NCBI RefSeq assembly: GCF_900096585.1
Contig: NZ_FMYH01000012.1
Coordinates: 1 to 47,276 of the forward strand
From: Sanguibacter gelidistatuariae
GTDB lineage: Bacteria > Actinomycetota > Actinomycetes > Actinomycetales > Cellulomonadaceae
DNA: 47,276 nucleotides
Direction: 5' to 3'
Made by a program: the position numbers and the translations under genes. A model generated the notes under the pieces. It saw only the letters and a program-made list of their open reading frames with translations, did not search any database and was not told the DNA's origin. Numbering within the stretch: position 1 is the first letter of the stretch; the number at the start of each line of letters is the position of its first letter. Below are positions 33,151 to 41,800 of this stretch, in pieces.

Positions 33151-33891
33151 GTGGCTGACGGCTCTTCTCCCCCCAAAGTCCTAGTGATCCTGCCCGCATG
33201 GAACGAGCAGGAGGCGCTTCCGAGCGTGCTTGATGACCTCATGCTGACCCTGCCGTCGGTGGATGTTCTTGTCGTGAACGATGGCTCGACCGATGCCACG
33301 AGCAAGGTCGCCAGGCGCGGCCGGGCGATGGTGCTGGACCTTCCCCTTAACCTCGGCGTCGGTGGGGCGATGCGAGCCGGCTACAAGTTCGCTCGGGCGA
33401 AGGGCTACGACATCGCTGTGCAGTTGGATGCTGATGGTCAGCATGACCCCCGCGAGGTGCCCGTTCTTATCGCATCCATGCGCAACGAGGATGCAGATGT
33501 GGTCATCGGAGCTCGATTCACGGGTGAGGGGAAGTATTCTGTCCGCGGACCGCGACGATGGGCCATGCACGTGCTCTCGGTCGTCCTCTCGAGAGTCGCG
33601 GGGACCAAACTCACCGACACGACATCCGGATTCAAGGCGTCCAACCGTCGCGCCATCGAGTTGTTCGCTCGAGAGTACCCAGCCGAATACCTGGGTGACA
33701 CGGTCGAGTCGCTTGTCATTTCCGCACGCTCTGGCCTGAAGATCCGTCAGGTCGGGGTGTCTATGCGTCCCCGTGCAGGCGGCACGCCATCTCACAACCC
33801 CGTCAAGGCGGGGTTCTTCCTGGCTCGGGCTGTGCTTGCGTTGCTTATTGCCCTGACCCGTCCCGTCGTTACTCGGACCGAGGAATTATGA
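33151..33891 (+). CDS. GT2 polyprenyl-phosphate sugar synthase (DPM1-like)
   Basis: GTG start with GGAG three bases upstream. The 246-residue protein has VLVILPAWNEQEALPSVL, VVNDGSTDATSKVA, NLGVGGAMRAGYKFA, LDADGQHDP (DxD), TDTTSGFKASNRRAI and a single hydrophobic C-terminal stretch (about 222-238). It transfers a sugar from a nucleotide to polyprenyl phosphate. It is coupled by an ATGA overlap to a DUF2304 gene and followed by a DUF2142 GT-C gene, the same order of functions as GacI-GacJ-GacL of group A streptococcus (comparison from memory). Confidence 0.9.
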   Translation: MADGSSPPKVLVILPAWNEQEALPSVLDDLMLTLPSVDVLVVNDGSTDATSKVARRGRAMVLDLPLNLGVGGAMRAGYKFARAKGYDIAVQLDADGQHDPREVPVLIASMRNEDADVVIGARFTGEGKYSVRGPRRWAMHVLSVVLSRVAGTKLTDTTSGFKASNRRAIELFAREYPAEYLGDTVESLVISARSGLKIRQVGVSMRPRAGGTPSHNPVKAGFFLARAVLALLIALTRPVVTRTEEL

Positions 33892-34274
33892 CGCTCAACT
33901 TCTTGGCGCTGGCGACGTGTGTTGTCGTGGTCGCGTTCCTCGTCATGCTGTTGCGCACCCGGCGCATCAAGGAAAAGTACGCTGCGGCATGGTTGCTGTT
34001 GGCCACCGCCGTCTGTGTCGTGGCAGCCTTCCCACGGGCCCTCGCATGGCTCGCGAGTATCACAGGTGTCAGCACACCATCCAACCTGCTCTTCGCGGCA
34101 GCACTCGCGGTGCTGTTCGGAGTGTGCATCCAACTGAGCGTAGAGCTGTCGACTGCGGAAGAGGAGACCCGGACGCTCGCGGAGGAGATCGCGATGCTGC
34201 GGCTCGACTTCGAGCGGCTCGGAGCGGATCCGTCATGGCCAGAAATGGGACACATCCCTGAGAAAGAAGACTGA
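33888..34274 (+). CDS. DUF2304 small membrane protein
   Basis: The 128-residue protein has three membrane helices (about 5-22, 33-52, 65-85), the motif LRTRRIKEKYAAAWLLLA between helices 1 and 2, and a C-terminal amphipathic helix rich in Glu and Leu. DUF2304 proteins accompany polyprenyl-P-sugar synthases; GacJ of streptococcus activates its partner GacI. It overlaps the 33151 synthase by ATGA, so a complex of the two is likely. Confidence 0.9.
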   Translation: MTLNFLALATCVVVVAFLVMLLRTRRIKEKYAAAWLLLATAVCVVAAFPRALAWLASITGVSTPSNLLFAAALAVLFGVCIQLSVELSTAEEETRTLAEEIAMLRLDFERLGADPSWPEMGHIPEKED

Positions 34275-34277
34275 TCC

Positions 34278-35909
34278 ATGGACATGGACAAGGCCAGCTC
34301 GGGGCACAACCGATTGATCGGTGGAGACGCCTCAGATATCCGAATAGCACACGCCCATCGCAAGTCTCGTCGAGGTCTACCACGACCGTCCTGGCGGGAG
34401 GTGCTTGCCCTCGGGTTCTTTGTGGTGTTCCTGGCTGCATGGGCGGTCGCCTCACCGGTCGCCTCCAGCCCGGACGAGGACTTCCACCTGGCAAGCATCT
34501 GGTGCGCCCAGGGTGATCGCGACCTGGCTTGCAAAGTCTCCGACGACGGCGCGGTGTACGAGATTCCTCCGGCGGTGCGGCATGCGCCCTGTTTCGCTTT
34601 CCATCCTGAGATTCCGGGGTCGTGCCAGGTGACGACGAACGTTCGGGAGGATGACGTCTTCGTGGCCACCGACCGTGGGAACTTTGGCGCTCACGCCGGC
34701 GAGTACCCCGGTGAGTTCTACTCGATGATGAGCCTCTTCGTCGGACCCGACGTCGCACGCTCGGTCATCGTCATGCGGCTCGTCAACGTCCTCATCATGG
34801 CTTCGATGGTTGCAGTCACGTACGCGGCGTCTTCGCTGCGCGCCCGCCGGGCACTGGTCGCCACCGTGGGCACGACCTTGATCCCGTTGGGCGCCTTCAT
34901 CGTCCCTTCGATCAACCCGAGCAGTTGGGCAGTCATCTCGGCGGCGACCCTCCTATTCGCTGTTTCTGGATTCATGGTCGCGCGTGAACGGGGTCGCATG
35001 ATCACTTTGGGGACCGTAGCTGTGATTGCACTTGGCCTTGGCGCGGGAGCCCGCGCGGATGCGGCCGCTTACGCAATCATCGCGATCGGTGCTGCGACGG
35101 TGACGGCTATGTCGACCATGGCGTCGCCATGGAACCGCCGGACGTTGGGTCGGTTGGTCCTTCCTGTCTGCCTGGCCGTAGTCGCAGGGGTCAGCTACCT
35201 CACCGCTGGTCAGGCCTCGGCCGCGGGACAGTCAGCCGGGCGTGGGCCGTCAGAGTTCTTGTTCGTGTCGTTGGACACGTTGAGCCTTTGGGTGGGGTCG
35301 TTCGGCCTTAGCCCGCTCGGATGGTTCGATACGCCGCTCCCCTCAGTCGTCTGGGTGCCCGTAGCCGCTGTCTTCTTTGCCGTCATCTTTGTTGCCATGT
35401 CGGCCGTAGGTCGGTGGCGCGGCGCCATGGTTGCTTTCGTTGCTCTGAGTGCGTTTGTTCTCCCGACCTATATCCAGGCGAGTGCCGTAGAGCCGATCGG
35501 CAGCGTCCAGCCGCGCTACATCTATCCCTTGTTGATCGTGCTCATGGCGGTGGCCACCCTGAGCACCGAGCAGCGGGAGTTTGTCCTGAGTCCTGTTCAA
35601 CGGTGGATCATCGTTGGGGTGCTCAGTGCGGCCAACAGCGTTGCGCTCTACGAGACGCTCAGGCGTTTTGTGACAGGCACGAGCGTGAGGCAGCTCCGAT
35701 TGGCCCCGGGCGACTGGTGGTGGTCGAGCGTCCCCTTCTCGTCCGAGATGGTCTGGGCTGCAGGGTCCACCGGGTTCTTCGTTGCACTTGCCCTTGCGTC
35801 GCGTGTGCTAGTCCGTCGGGTCAGTGCGGAAGATCCCATGGCTGGTGTGGAGACAGAGACCGCTTCGCGAACTGAGTCTGATCGGAGTTCTTTTGCGTGT
35901 CCTGCTTGA
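34278..35909 (+). CDS. DUF2142 multi-spanning membrane protein (GT-C-like)
   Basis: The 543-residue protein has about 11-12 membrane helices. After helix 1 comes VASSPDEDFHLASIWCAQG with a Cys-containing loop, the signature of DUF2142, where the DED acidic group stands at the expected catalytic place of GT-C enzymes. Later VGSVQPRYIYPLLIVLMAVA is typical. It is predicted to use the lipid-linked sugar made by the 33151/33888 pair to decorate a glycan outside the membrane. It starts three bases after the DUF2304 stop. Confidence 0.85.
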   Translation: MDMDKASSGHNRLIGGDASDIRIAHAHRKSRRGLPRPSWREVLALGFFVVFLAAWAVASPVASSPDEDFHLASIWCAQGDRDLACKVSDDGAVYEIPPAVRHAPCFAFHPEIPGSCQVTTNVREDDVFVATDRGNFGAHAGEYPGEFYSMMSLFVGPDVARSVIVMRLVNVLIMASMVAVTYAASSLRARRALVATVGTTLIPLGAFIVPSINPSSWAVISAATLLFAVSGFMVARERGRMITLGTVAVIALGLGAGARADAAAYAIIAIGAATVTAMSTMASPWNRRTLGRLVLPVCLAVVAGVSYLTAGQASAAGQSAGRGPSEFLFVSLDTLSLWVGSFGLSPLGWFDTPLPSVVWVPVAAVFFAVIFVAMSAVGRWRGAMVAFVALSAFVLPTYIQASAVEPIGSVQPRYIYPLLIVLMAVATLSTEQREFVLSPVQRWIIVGVLSAANSVALYETLRRFVTGTSVRQLRLAPGDWWWSSVPFSSEMVWAAGSTGFFVALALASRVLVRRVSAEDPMAGVETETASRTESDRSSFACPA

Positions 35910-37017
35910 TGCCACGGCAGTTCCCGCGGACCGTGGCGGCGTGGGGCGATACGTCGACGAGATTGCTCCTGAGATCGCCCTAACTGGTGTTCATCTCGCG
36001 ATGGTTGTCCAGAGTCGAGATGTTGACCACTACACGCGGCTTGTGCCTGAGGCGACGATCATCGCTGCGCCTGCCTGGGTTGTAAAACGGCCACTGAGGA
36101 TGGTGTGGGAACAGATCGGACTGCCCGCTCTGATTCGGCGAGTCAGGCCGGACGTCCTGCACAGCCCGCACTACACCCTTCCACTGTTCGCGGGTGTACC
36201 CGTTGTCGTCACCCTGCATGATGCGACGTTCTTCACTACACCTGAGCTGCACCTGAGCTCGAAGGCGGTGTTCTTCCGCACAGCTATCCGGGTCGCGAGC
36301 CGCCGCGCGGCAGGTCTGGTCACCCCGTCCAAGGCGACCCGTGACGAGGTCGTCCGGCTGGTCGGGGCGAAGCCGGAGAAGTTCGCCGTGGCCTATCACG
36401 GCGTCGATCACGCGATGTTCCATCCGGCGAGCCAGGCCGAACAGGACCGGGTCCGGGCCACGCTGGACATCACCGAGACGACATACGTCGGATTCCTGGG
36501 AACGCTCGAACCGCGCAAGAACGTCCCCGCGCTCATCCGCGCGTGGGTGCGTGCCTGCGCGGGCCGCACCGAGCCTCCCGCGCTGGTGCTGGCCGGGGGG
36601 AGAGGGTGGGACGCCGCGATCGACGACGCCGTCGCCGCTGTCCCCGCTGGGCTCACCGTCCGAGTTCCCGGCTACCTCCCGTTGGCGGATCTCCCGGCGT
36701 TCCTCGGCGGATCGATCGTGCTCGCGTACCCGAGTCTGGGCGAGGGGTTCGGCCTGCCGGTCTTGGAGGCCATGGCCTGCGGCACGGCCGTGCTTACCAC
36801 CCGTGAGCTTTCGCTGCCGGAGGTGGGCGGCGATGCCGTCGCCTACTGCGGGACCGATGAGGCGTCGATCGCATCGGAGCTCGCGGCCCTGCTCGAGGAC
36901 CCCGTTCGTCGAGCCTATCTGGCGGAAGTGGCGGTCGAACGCGCAGCCACGTTCACCTGGGCCCAGGCGGCGCGCGACCATGTCGCGGCCTACGAGGCAG
37001 CCCTGCGGGCAGGCTGA
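35893..37017 (+). CDS. GT4 glycosyltransferase (TTG start)
   Basis: The homologous N-terminus MRVLLDATAVPADRGGVGRY begins at a TTG at 35893 with SD GGAG (35884-35887) five bases before it; it overlaps the DUF2142 gene by 17 bases. The 374-residue GT-B protein has VVVTLHDATFFTTPELHL, YVGFLGTLEPRKNVPALI and the donor-site E-x7-E in SLGEGFGLPVLEAMACG. It is close in type to actinobacterial mannosyl/rhamnosyl GT4 enzymes. The gene ends in a perfect hairpin. Confidence 0.9.
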   Translation: MRVLLDATAVPADRGGVGRYVDEIAPEIALTGVHLAMVVQSRDVDHYTRLVPEATIIAAPAWVVKRPLRMVWEQIGLPALIRRVRPDVLHSPHYTLPLFAGVPVVVTLHDATFFTTPELHLSSKAVFFRTAIRVASRRAAGLVTPSKATRDEVVRLVGAKPEKFAVAYHGVDHAMFHPASQAEQDRVRATLDITETTYVGFLGTLEPRKNVPALIRAWVRACAGRTEPPALVLAGGRGWDAAIDDAVAAVPAGLTVRVPGYLPLADLPAFLGGSIVLAYPSLGEGFGLPVLEAMACGTAVLTTRELSLPEVGGDAVAYCGTDEASIASELAALLEDPVRRAYLAEVAVERAATFTWAQAARDHVAAYEAALRAG

Positions 37018-37032
37018 CAGCCTGCCCGCAGG
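37002..37032. terminator. Perfect 14-bp hairpin between the GT4 gene and rmlC
   Basis: CCTGCGGGCAGGCT (37002-37015) pairs with AGCCTGCCCGCAGG (37019-37032) over a 3-base loop; the TGA stop lies at the top of the hairpin. No T-run. It probably acts in both directions, as rmlC ends at 37063. Confidence 0.65.
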
Positions 37033-37062
37033 TGTGCGCCCTTCACCCGTGCGCGAGCGTGA

Positions 37063-37689
37063 TCAGCGTGCGGAGGCGCGCAGCGCCTCGAGGCGCGCGG
37101 TGACCTGCTCGAGCGTCGGCAGCAGACCGGTAGCGGCCGCCTCGCTCAGGCTGGGGGCCGCGAGGTCCTTCTCGGAGAGCAGGGGCGTGAGGGCCGAGCC
37201 GTCGCGGGCCGTCGTCGGCCAGTCGATGGCGACCTCGGGGTCGAGGGGGTGGATGCCGTGCTCGCGCCCGGGGGAGTAGCCCGTCGAGCACAGGTACATC
37301 ACGGTCGAGTCGTCCTCGAGCGAGAGGAAGGCGTGCCCGAGGCCTTCGCCGAGGTAGATGGCGCGGCGGTCGGTGTCGTCGAGGACCACGGAGTCCCACG
37401 CGCCGAAGGTCGGCGAGCCAACCCGGATGTCGACCACGACGTCGAGTACTGCGCCCTTGGGGCAGGTGACGTACTTGGCCTGGCCGGGAGGGGTGTCGGC
37501 GAAGTGGATCCCCCGAAGCACACCGGCCGCGGAGACCGACATGTTCGCCTGCTGCAGGTCGAGCGGGTGCCCGAGCGACTCCTCGAACTTTCCGGCCTTG
37601 AACCACTCGAGAAAGACGCCACGGGGATCTCCGAACTGCTTCGGGGTGATCTCCCAGGCTCCAGGCACAGACAGTTCGCGATACTCCAT
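37063..37689 (-). CDS. rmlC: dTDP-4-dehydrorhamnose 3,5-epimerase
   Basis: The start is the ATG at 37689, with SD GGAGA seven bases upstream. The 208-residue cupin protein begins MEYRELSVPGAWEITPKQFG and has family motifs DPRGVFLEWF, QANMSVSAAGVLRGIHF (catalytic His), KYVTCPKGAVLDVVVDIR, YLGEGLGHAFLSLEDDS and LCSTGYSPGREHGIHPLDP. It performs the double epimerisation that gives dTDP-4-keto-L-rhamnose. The C-terminal ~25 residues are an added helical tail. Divergent from rmlD. Confidence 0.96.
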   Translation of the reverse strand: MEYRELSVPGAWEITPKQFGDPRGVFLEWFKAGKFEESLGHPLDLQQANMSVSAAGVLRGIHFADTPPGQAKYVTCPKGAVLDVVVDIRVGSPTFGAWDSVVLDDTDRRAIYLGEGLGHAFLSLEDDSTVMYLCSTGYSPGREHGIHPLDPEVAIDWPTTARDGSALTPLLSEKDLAAPSLSEAAATGLLPTLEQVTARLEALRASAR

Positions 37690-37746
37690 AGGACGTCTCC
37701 TTCTTGCGACAGGTGGCGAACTGACATCCGCCGTGACCAAGGACCG

Positions 37747-37769
37747 AGTCTAGTGGCGTCCACTAAGAT
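37747..37769. promoter_or_regulatory. Divergent rmlC/rmlD promoter with palindrome
   Basis: TAGACT on the minus strand (37752-37747) and TAAGAT on the plus strand (37764-37769) are candidate -10 boxes pointing apart. Between them TAGTGG-CGT-CCACTA (37751-37765) is an inverted repeat that could be an operator. Confidence 0.45.
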
Positions 37770-37824
37770 CTACCGTGGCGAGGGCATACATTCGCCTTCC
37801 CAGTCGACAGGTAGAGGGAGACTC

Positions 37825-38676
37825 GTGCGCTGGTTGGTCGTTGGTGCGAATGGAATGCTCGGTCAGGATCTTGTCTCCATGCTCAAGGAGCGTGGTCAAG
37901 ACGTCGACGCAGCCGACCGCGCGGAGCTGGACATCACGGATGCGGCGAGTGCTGCTTCGGGTGTTGTGGGATACGACGTCGTGGTGAACTGCGCTGCATG
38001 GACTGCGGTGGATGATGCCGAGACCCAGGAAGGGTCCGCCTTCACGGTGAACGCCGTCGGGCCGGCGAACCTCGCCTCCGCCGCTCGCGCCGCGGGTGCT
38101 CGCTTGGTCCAGATCTCCACGGACTATGTCTTCGCCGGCGATGCATCGACCCCATACGCAGAGGATGCACCGTTCGCGCCGAAGTCCGCCTACGGCCGGA
38201 CCAAGGGCGCTGGTGAGTGGGCGGTCCGCGCCAACACCGACGACTACCTCATCGTCCGGACCGCGTGGCTGTACGGCGCGAAGGGGAACTGCTTCCCCAA
38301 GACCATGGTCAAGCTCCTCGCCGACCGCGACTCGCTCACCGTCGTCGACGACCAGGTCGGCCAGCCCACCTGGACGGTCGACCTCGCGGACCTCGTGGTT
38401 CGCTTGGTCGAGGCCGAGGCGCCGTCCGGGACCTACCACGGCACGTCGTCAGGTCAGACCTCCTGGTTCGGCTTCGCGCGCGCTTGCGTGACTGCAGCTG
38501 GATTCGACCCAGAGAGGATCGCGCCGACGACGAGCGAAGCATTCGTCCGCCCGGCGCCGCGACCGGCCTACTCTGTCCTGGCCCACGACTCGCTCACGGC
38601 CATCGGCGTCGTGCCGATCGGCGACTGGGAGGAGCGCTGGGCTTCCTCGGCACCAAGCGTGCTCTCGGTGCCCTGA
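37825..38676 (+). CDS. rmlD: dTDP-4-dehydrorhamnose reductase
   Basis: GTG start with SD GAGGGAG. The 283-residue SDR begins MRWLVVGANGMLGQDLVSML, with NCAAWTAVDDAETQEG, ISTDYVFAGDAS, YGRTKGAGEWAV (catalytic Tyr-Lys), IVRTAWLYGAKGNCFPKTMV and DDQVGQPTWTVDLADLVV. It catalyses the last step of dTDP-L-rhamnose synthesis. RmlB (4,6-dehydratase) is not in the window. Confidence 0.96.
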   Translation: MRWLVVGANGMLGQDLVSMLKERGQDVDAADRAELDITDAASAASGVVGYDVVVNCAAWTAVDDAETQEGSAFTVNAVGPANLASAARAAGARLVQISTDYVFAGDASTPYAEDAPFAPKSAYGRTKGAGEWAVRANTDDYLIVRTAWLYGAKGNCFPKTMVKLLADRDSLTVVDDQVGQPTWTVDLADLVVRLVEAEAPSGTYHGTSSGQTSWFGFARACVTAAGFDPERIAPTTSEAFVRPAPRPAYSVLAHDSLTAIGVVPIGDWEERWASSAPSVLSVP

Positions 38677-38770
38677 CCTGAGTCTCGCTCCATCAGTCCC
38701 GGGTTCAAGAAACGTGTGGACACCAGCGGCACCACGATGCCCGGGTACCAATACCTACGCACCTGATCTG

Positions 38771-38776
38771 TAGGAT
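38771..38776 (+). promoter_or_regulatory. -10 box for the 38812 fusion gene
   Basis: TAGGAT, 41 bases before the GTG, with SD AGGGGAG in the leader. The -35 region is unclear. Confidence 0.4.
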
Positions 38777-38811
38777 GGCAGAAAATCCGAGGGCAATTCA
38801 GGGGAGCATTC

Positions 38812-41800
38812 GTGAGGTCAAGTGGCGGAGAAGCCAACGATTGGACGCAACTGGCCGACGAAGGTGATCTCACTACGTCGCACGTCACGCCAGTCCGGTC
38901 GAAGGGTCGTCGGACACCAGACGGGTGCCTGCTCCTGCGGGATGCACATTCGACCTACAGTGACGGTGTAGAGGATCGGCTCTACGACCTCCTGATGGAG
39001 CAGGACGACCTGCGGTCGACCAACTCGCATCTTGCGACGCTCGCCGACGGGATGGTCGAGGAATATCACCTCGATCCTGCGCGTGCCAACATCGTCCGAG
39101 GTCTCGACATCCCGGCGGATGCACGTGTGCTGGAGATCGGTGCGGGCCTCGGAGCCGTGACGCGCTATCTGGGCGAGCGGGCTGCGGTCGTCGATGCGAT
39201 CGAGCCGTCCTTCGCTCGTGCTCGTGTCGCACGGGCTCGCACCCGCGACCTTCCAGGCGTCGAGATCCTCGTCGGCGAGCACTCTGATGTGCCCGACGAA
39301 CCGGTCTACGACGTGATCGTTGTCGTCGGCGTGCTCGAGTACACCGGTGCTGGAACGTCCAGCCCCGAGCCCTACGTGGACTTTCTTGCCAAACTGGGCC
39401 GATGCCTGCGCCCAGGGGGGACCCTCGCAGTCGCCATCGAGAACAAGATCGGGGTGAAGTACCTGGTCGGTGCGCCCGAGGACCACACCGACGTGCTCTT
39501 CGACTCGATCGAAGACTACCCGGCCGGGTCGCGGGCAAGGACATTCGCGCGGCGCGAACTGGAACAGCTCTTTGTGGCGGCTGGACTCATCCCCGAGGTG
39601 AGGATCGCCTTCCCCGACTACAAGATCACCCGCGCCGTCATGGATGCGGACGCGCTGACTGGCGAGGCGCCGGAGCTTCTGTGCTCGCTCCCGACGTTCC
39701 CGAGCCGGGATATGTACACGCAGCGGCCGCCCCTCGCCGACGAGGGACGCGTCTGGCGCACACTGGTCCAGGCGGGACTCGGCGCGGAGACGGGGAACTC
39801 CTTCCTCGTGCTGGCGGGCAAGGGAGGGCCACAGACCCTGTGGCCCGACGATCTTGCCGCCGTGTACTACTCCCAAGGGCGACGCGAGGCCTACTCCTTC
39901 GAGAAGAAGGTGCTCCGCGACGAAGACGGGTTGAAGATCGTGCGTGCTCGGATCGGTGACGCCGACGAGTCCATGGTCTTTCAGTTCACTGAGGCGACCG
40001 AACGCCTCATCCCGGGCTCCACGGTCCAGGATGCTGCTGTCGGTGCGACGGGGGTCGAGACCGTAGCCCTCCTTCAGGCGTGGCGCACTGCGTTGACCAC
40101 TCGGTTCGGTGGCCTCTCGGTGCTGCCGGTCGACCTCATCCCGGGGAACTTCATCGTTCGCGCGGACGGCAGCCTCGAATCCTTTGATCAGGAGTGGAAC
40201 GCACAGGGCTGGGAGCTTGAGCGGGTGGTGCGCCGTGGTGTTTTCTGGTTCGCCGCAAAGCTGGTCCGAGCGACACCTCGGAGCCGGTGGGCGTCCTGCA
40301 CGACGGTTCGTGACGTCATGGTCAGCCTTGGGCTAGCTGCGGACCTGGATCCGGCAGGCGAATGGATCGACTCCGCTGTTGCCGAGGAAGCAGAATTCCT
40401 AGCCGAGGTGCGACAGCTCGGCGACGGCGAGTCCATCACTGACGCCGCCGACCGCATCGCCGCCGATCTGCGGTCGCTGGTAGCGGATCAGCTCGAATCC
40501 CTGGCATTCGGTGAGCGTCTCACGGACATCCTCGACAAGGTGCGCGGCTACCTCGCGGTCTCCGAGGAGAGCGTTGCCTATCTGCTCACTGAGAAGGAAC
40601 GTCTCTCCGCAGAGAAGGACCACCTCTCCGAGTTTGCCGCCCGTGAAGAGAGCGCGAAGGACGCAGCTGTGGCATCAACGGTCCAGACCGCAGAGAAGCT
40701 CCGGTCCTCGGAGGCGCTCAAAGCGCACTTCCATGCCCAGCTCGTGGCGACCGACAGACTCGCGCAGAGCGAGCGAGCCAGGGCAGAGGCTGCTGCGTCC
40801 GAGTTGGCGGGTGTGCGGGGTTCACGTGTATACCGCGCCGTTCAGCTCTACTTCAGGGCGGTAGAGAAGGCAGCGCCAGCAGGCACTTTGCGTCGGAGGC
40901 TCTACTCAAAGTCGGGCAACGCTGCAGGGCTTGGCCTGCGGAAGCTACGACCGACCCCCATGCCAGTCGTCGCACCGATCGTGATTCCGCTCGACGCCGC
41001 GCCGCGCGTGTCCATCATCGTCCCTGTCCACGGAAAGTGGGACTACACAGAGCGGTGCCTGCGTGCGATCGCGGCGACTGCCGGCGACATCGCCTTCGAG
41101 GTGATCGTTGTAGACGATGCATCCCCGGACGAGACTGCCGAGCGACTGTCAGCCATACAAGGTGTGCACGTCGTAACGATGCCGGAGAACGTCGGATTCG
41201 TCGGAGCCTGCAACGCCGGAATCGCCGAGGCGCGCGGTGAGTTCGTAGTACTGCTCAACAACGACACCCGGGTGAACCCGTTGTGGCTCATCCCGCTCGT
41301 CGAGACACTTGAGGAGCCGGGGGTCGGCCTTGTCGGTTCCCGTCTCGTCTACCCGGACGGCCGACTCCAGGAGGCGGGTGGGATCGTCTTCTCGGACGGC
41401 TCAGGATGGAACTATGGAAAGTTCTGCGACCCCGAGGACCCTGCCTTCACCTACCGACGTGATGTCGACTATTGCTCGGGCGCGAGCATCATCATCCGCA
41501 AGTCCACGCTCGACGCGGTGGGGAATCTCGACACTCGTTTCGCTCCCGCCTACTACGATGACACCGATCTCGCCTTCTCCGTGCGCGAGTTGGGCCTTCG
41601 GGTCGTGTACGAGCCCCGATCGCTAGTGGTGCACGACGAGGGCATCTCCAACGGGACCGACGAGACCAGCGGGATCAAGGCCTACCAGGCCATCAACAAG
41701 GAGAAATTCGTCGACAAGTGGCGCCACCGCCTCGTTGATCATTGTGCACCCGATGCGGCAAACGTCCCGTTCGCAGTCCGGCGACGCAACGGCGAGCGTA

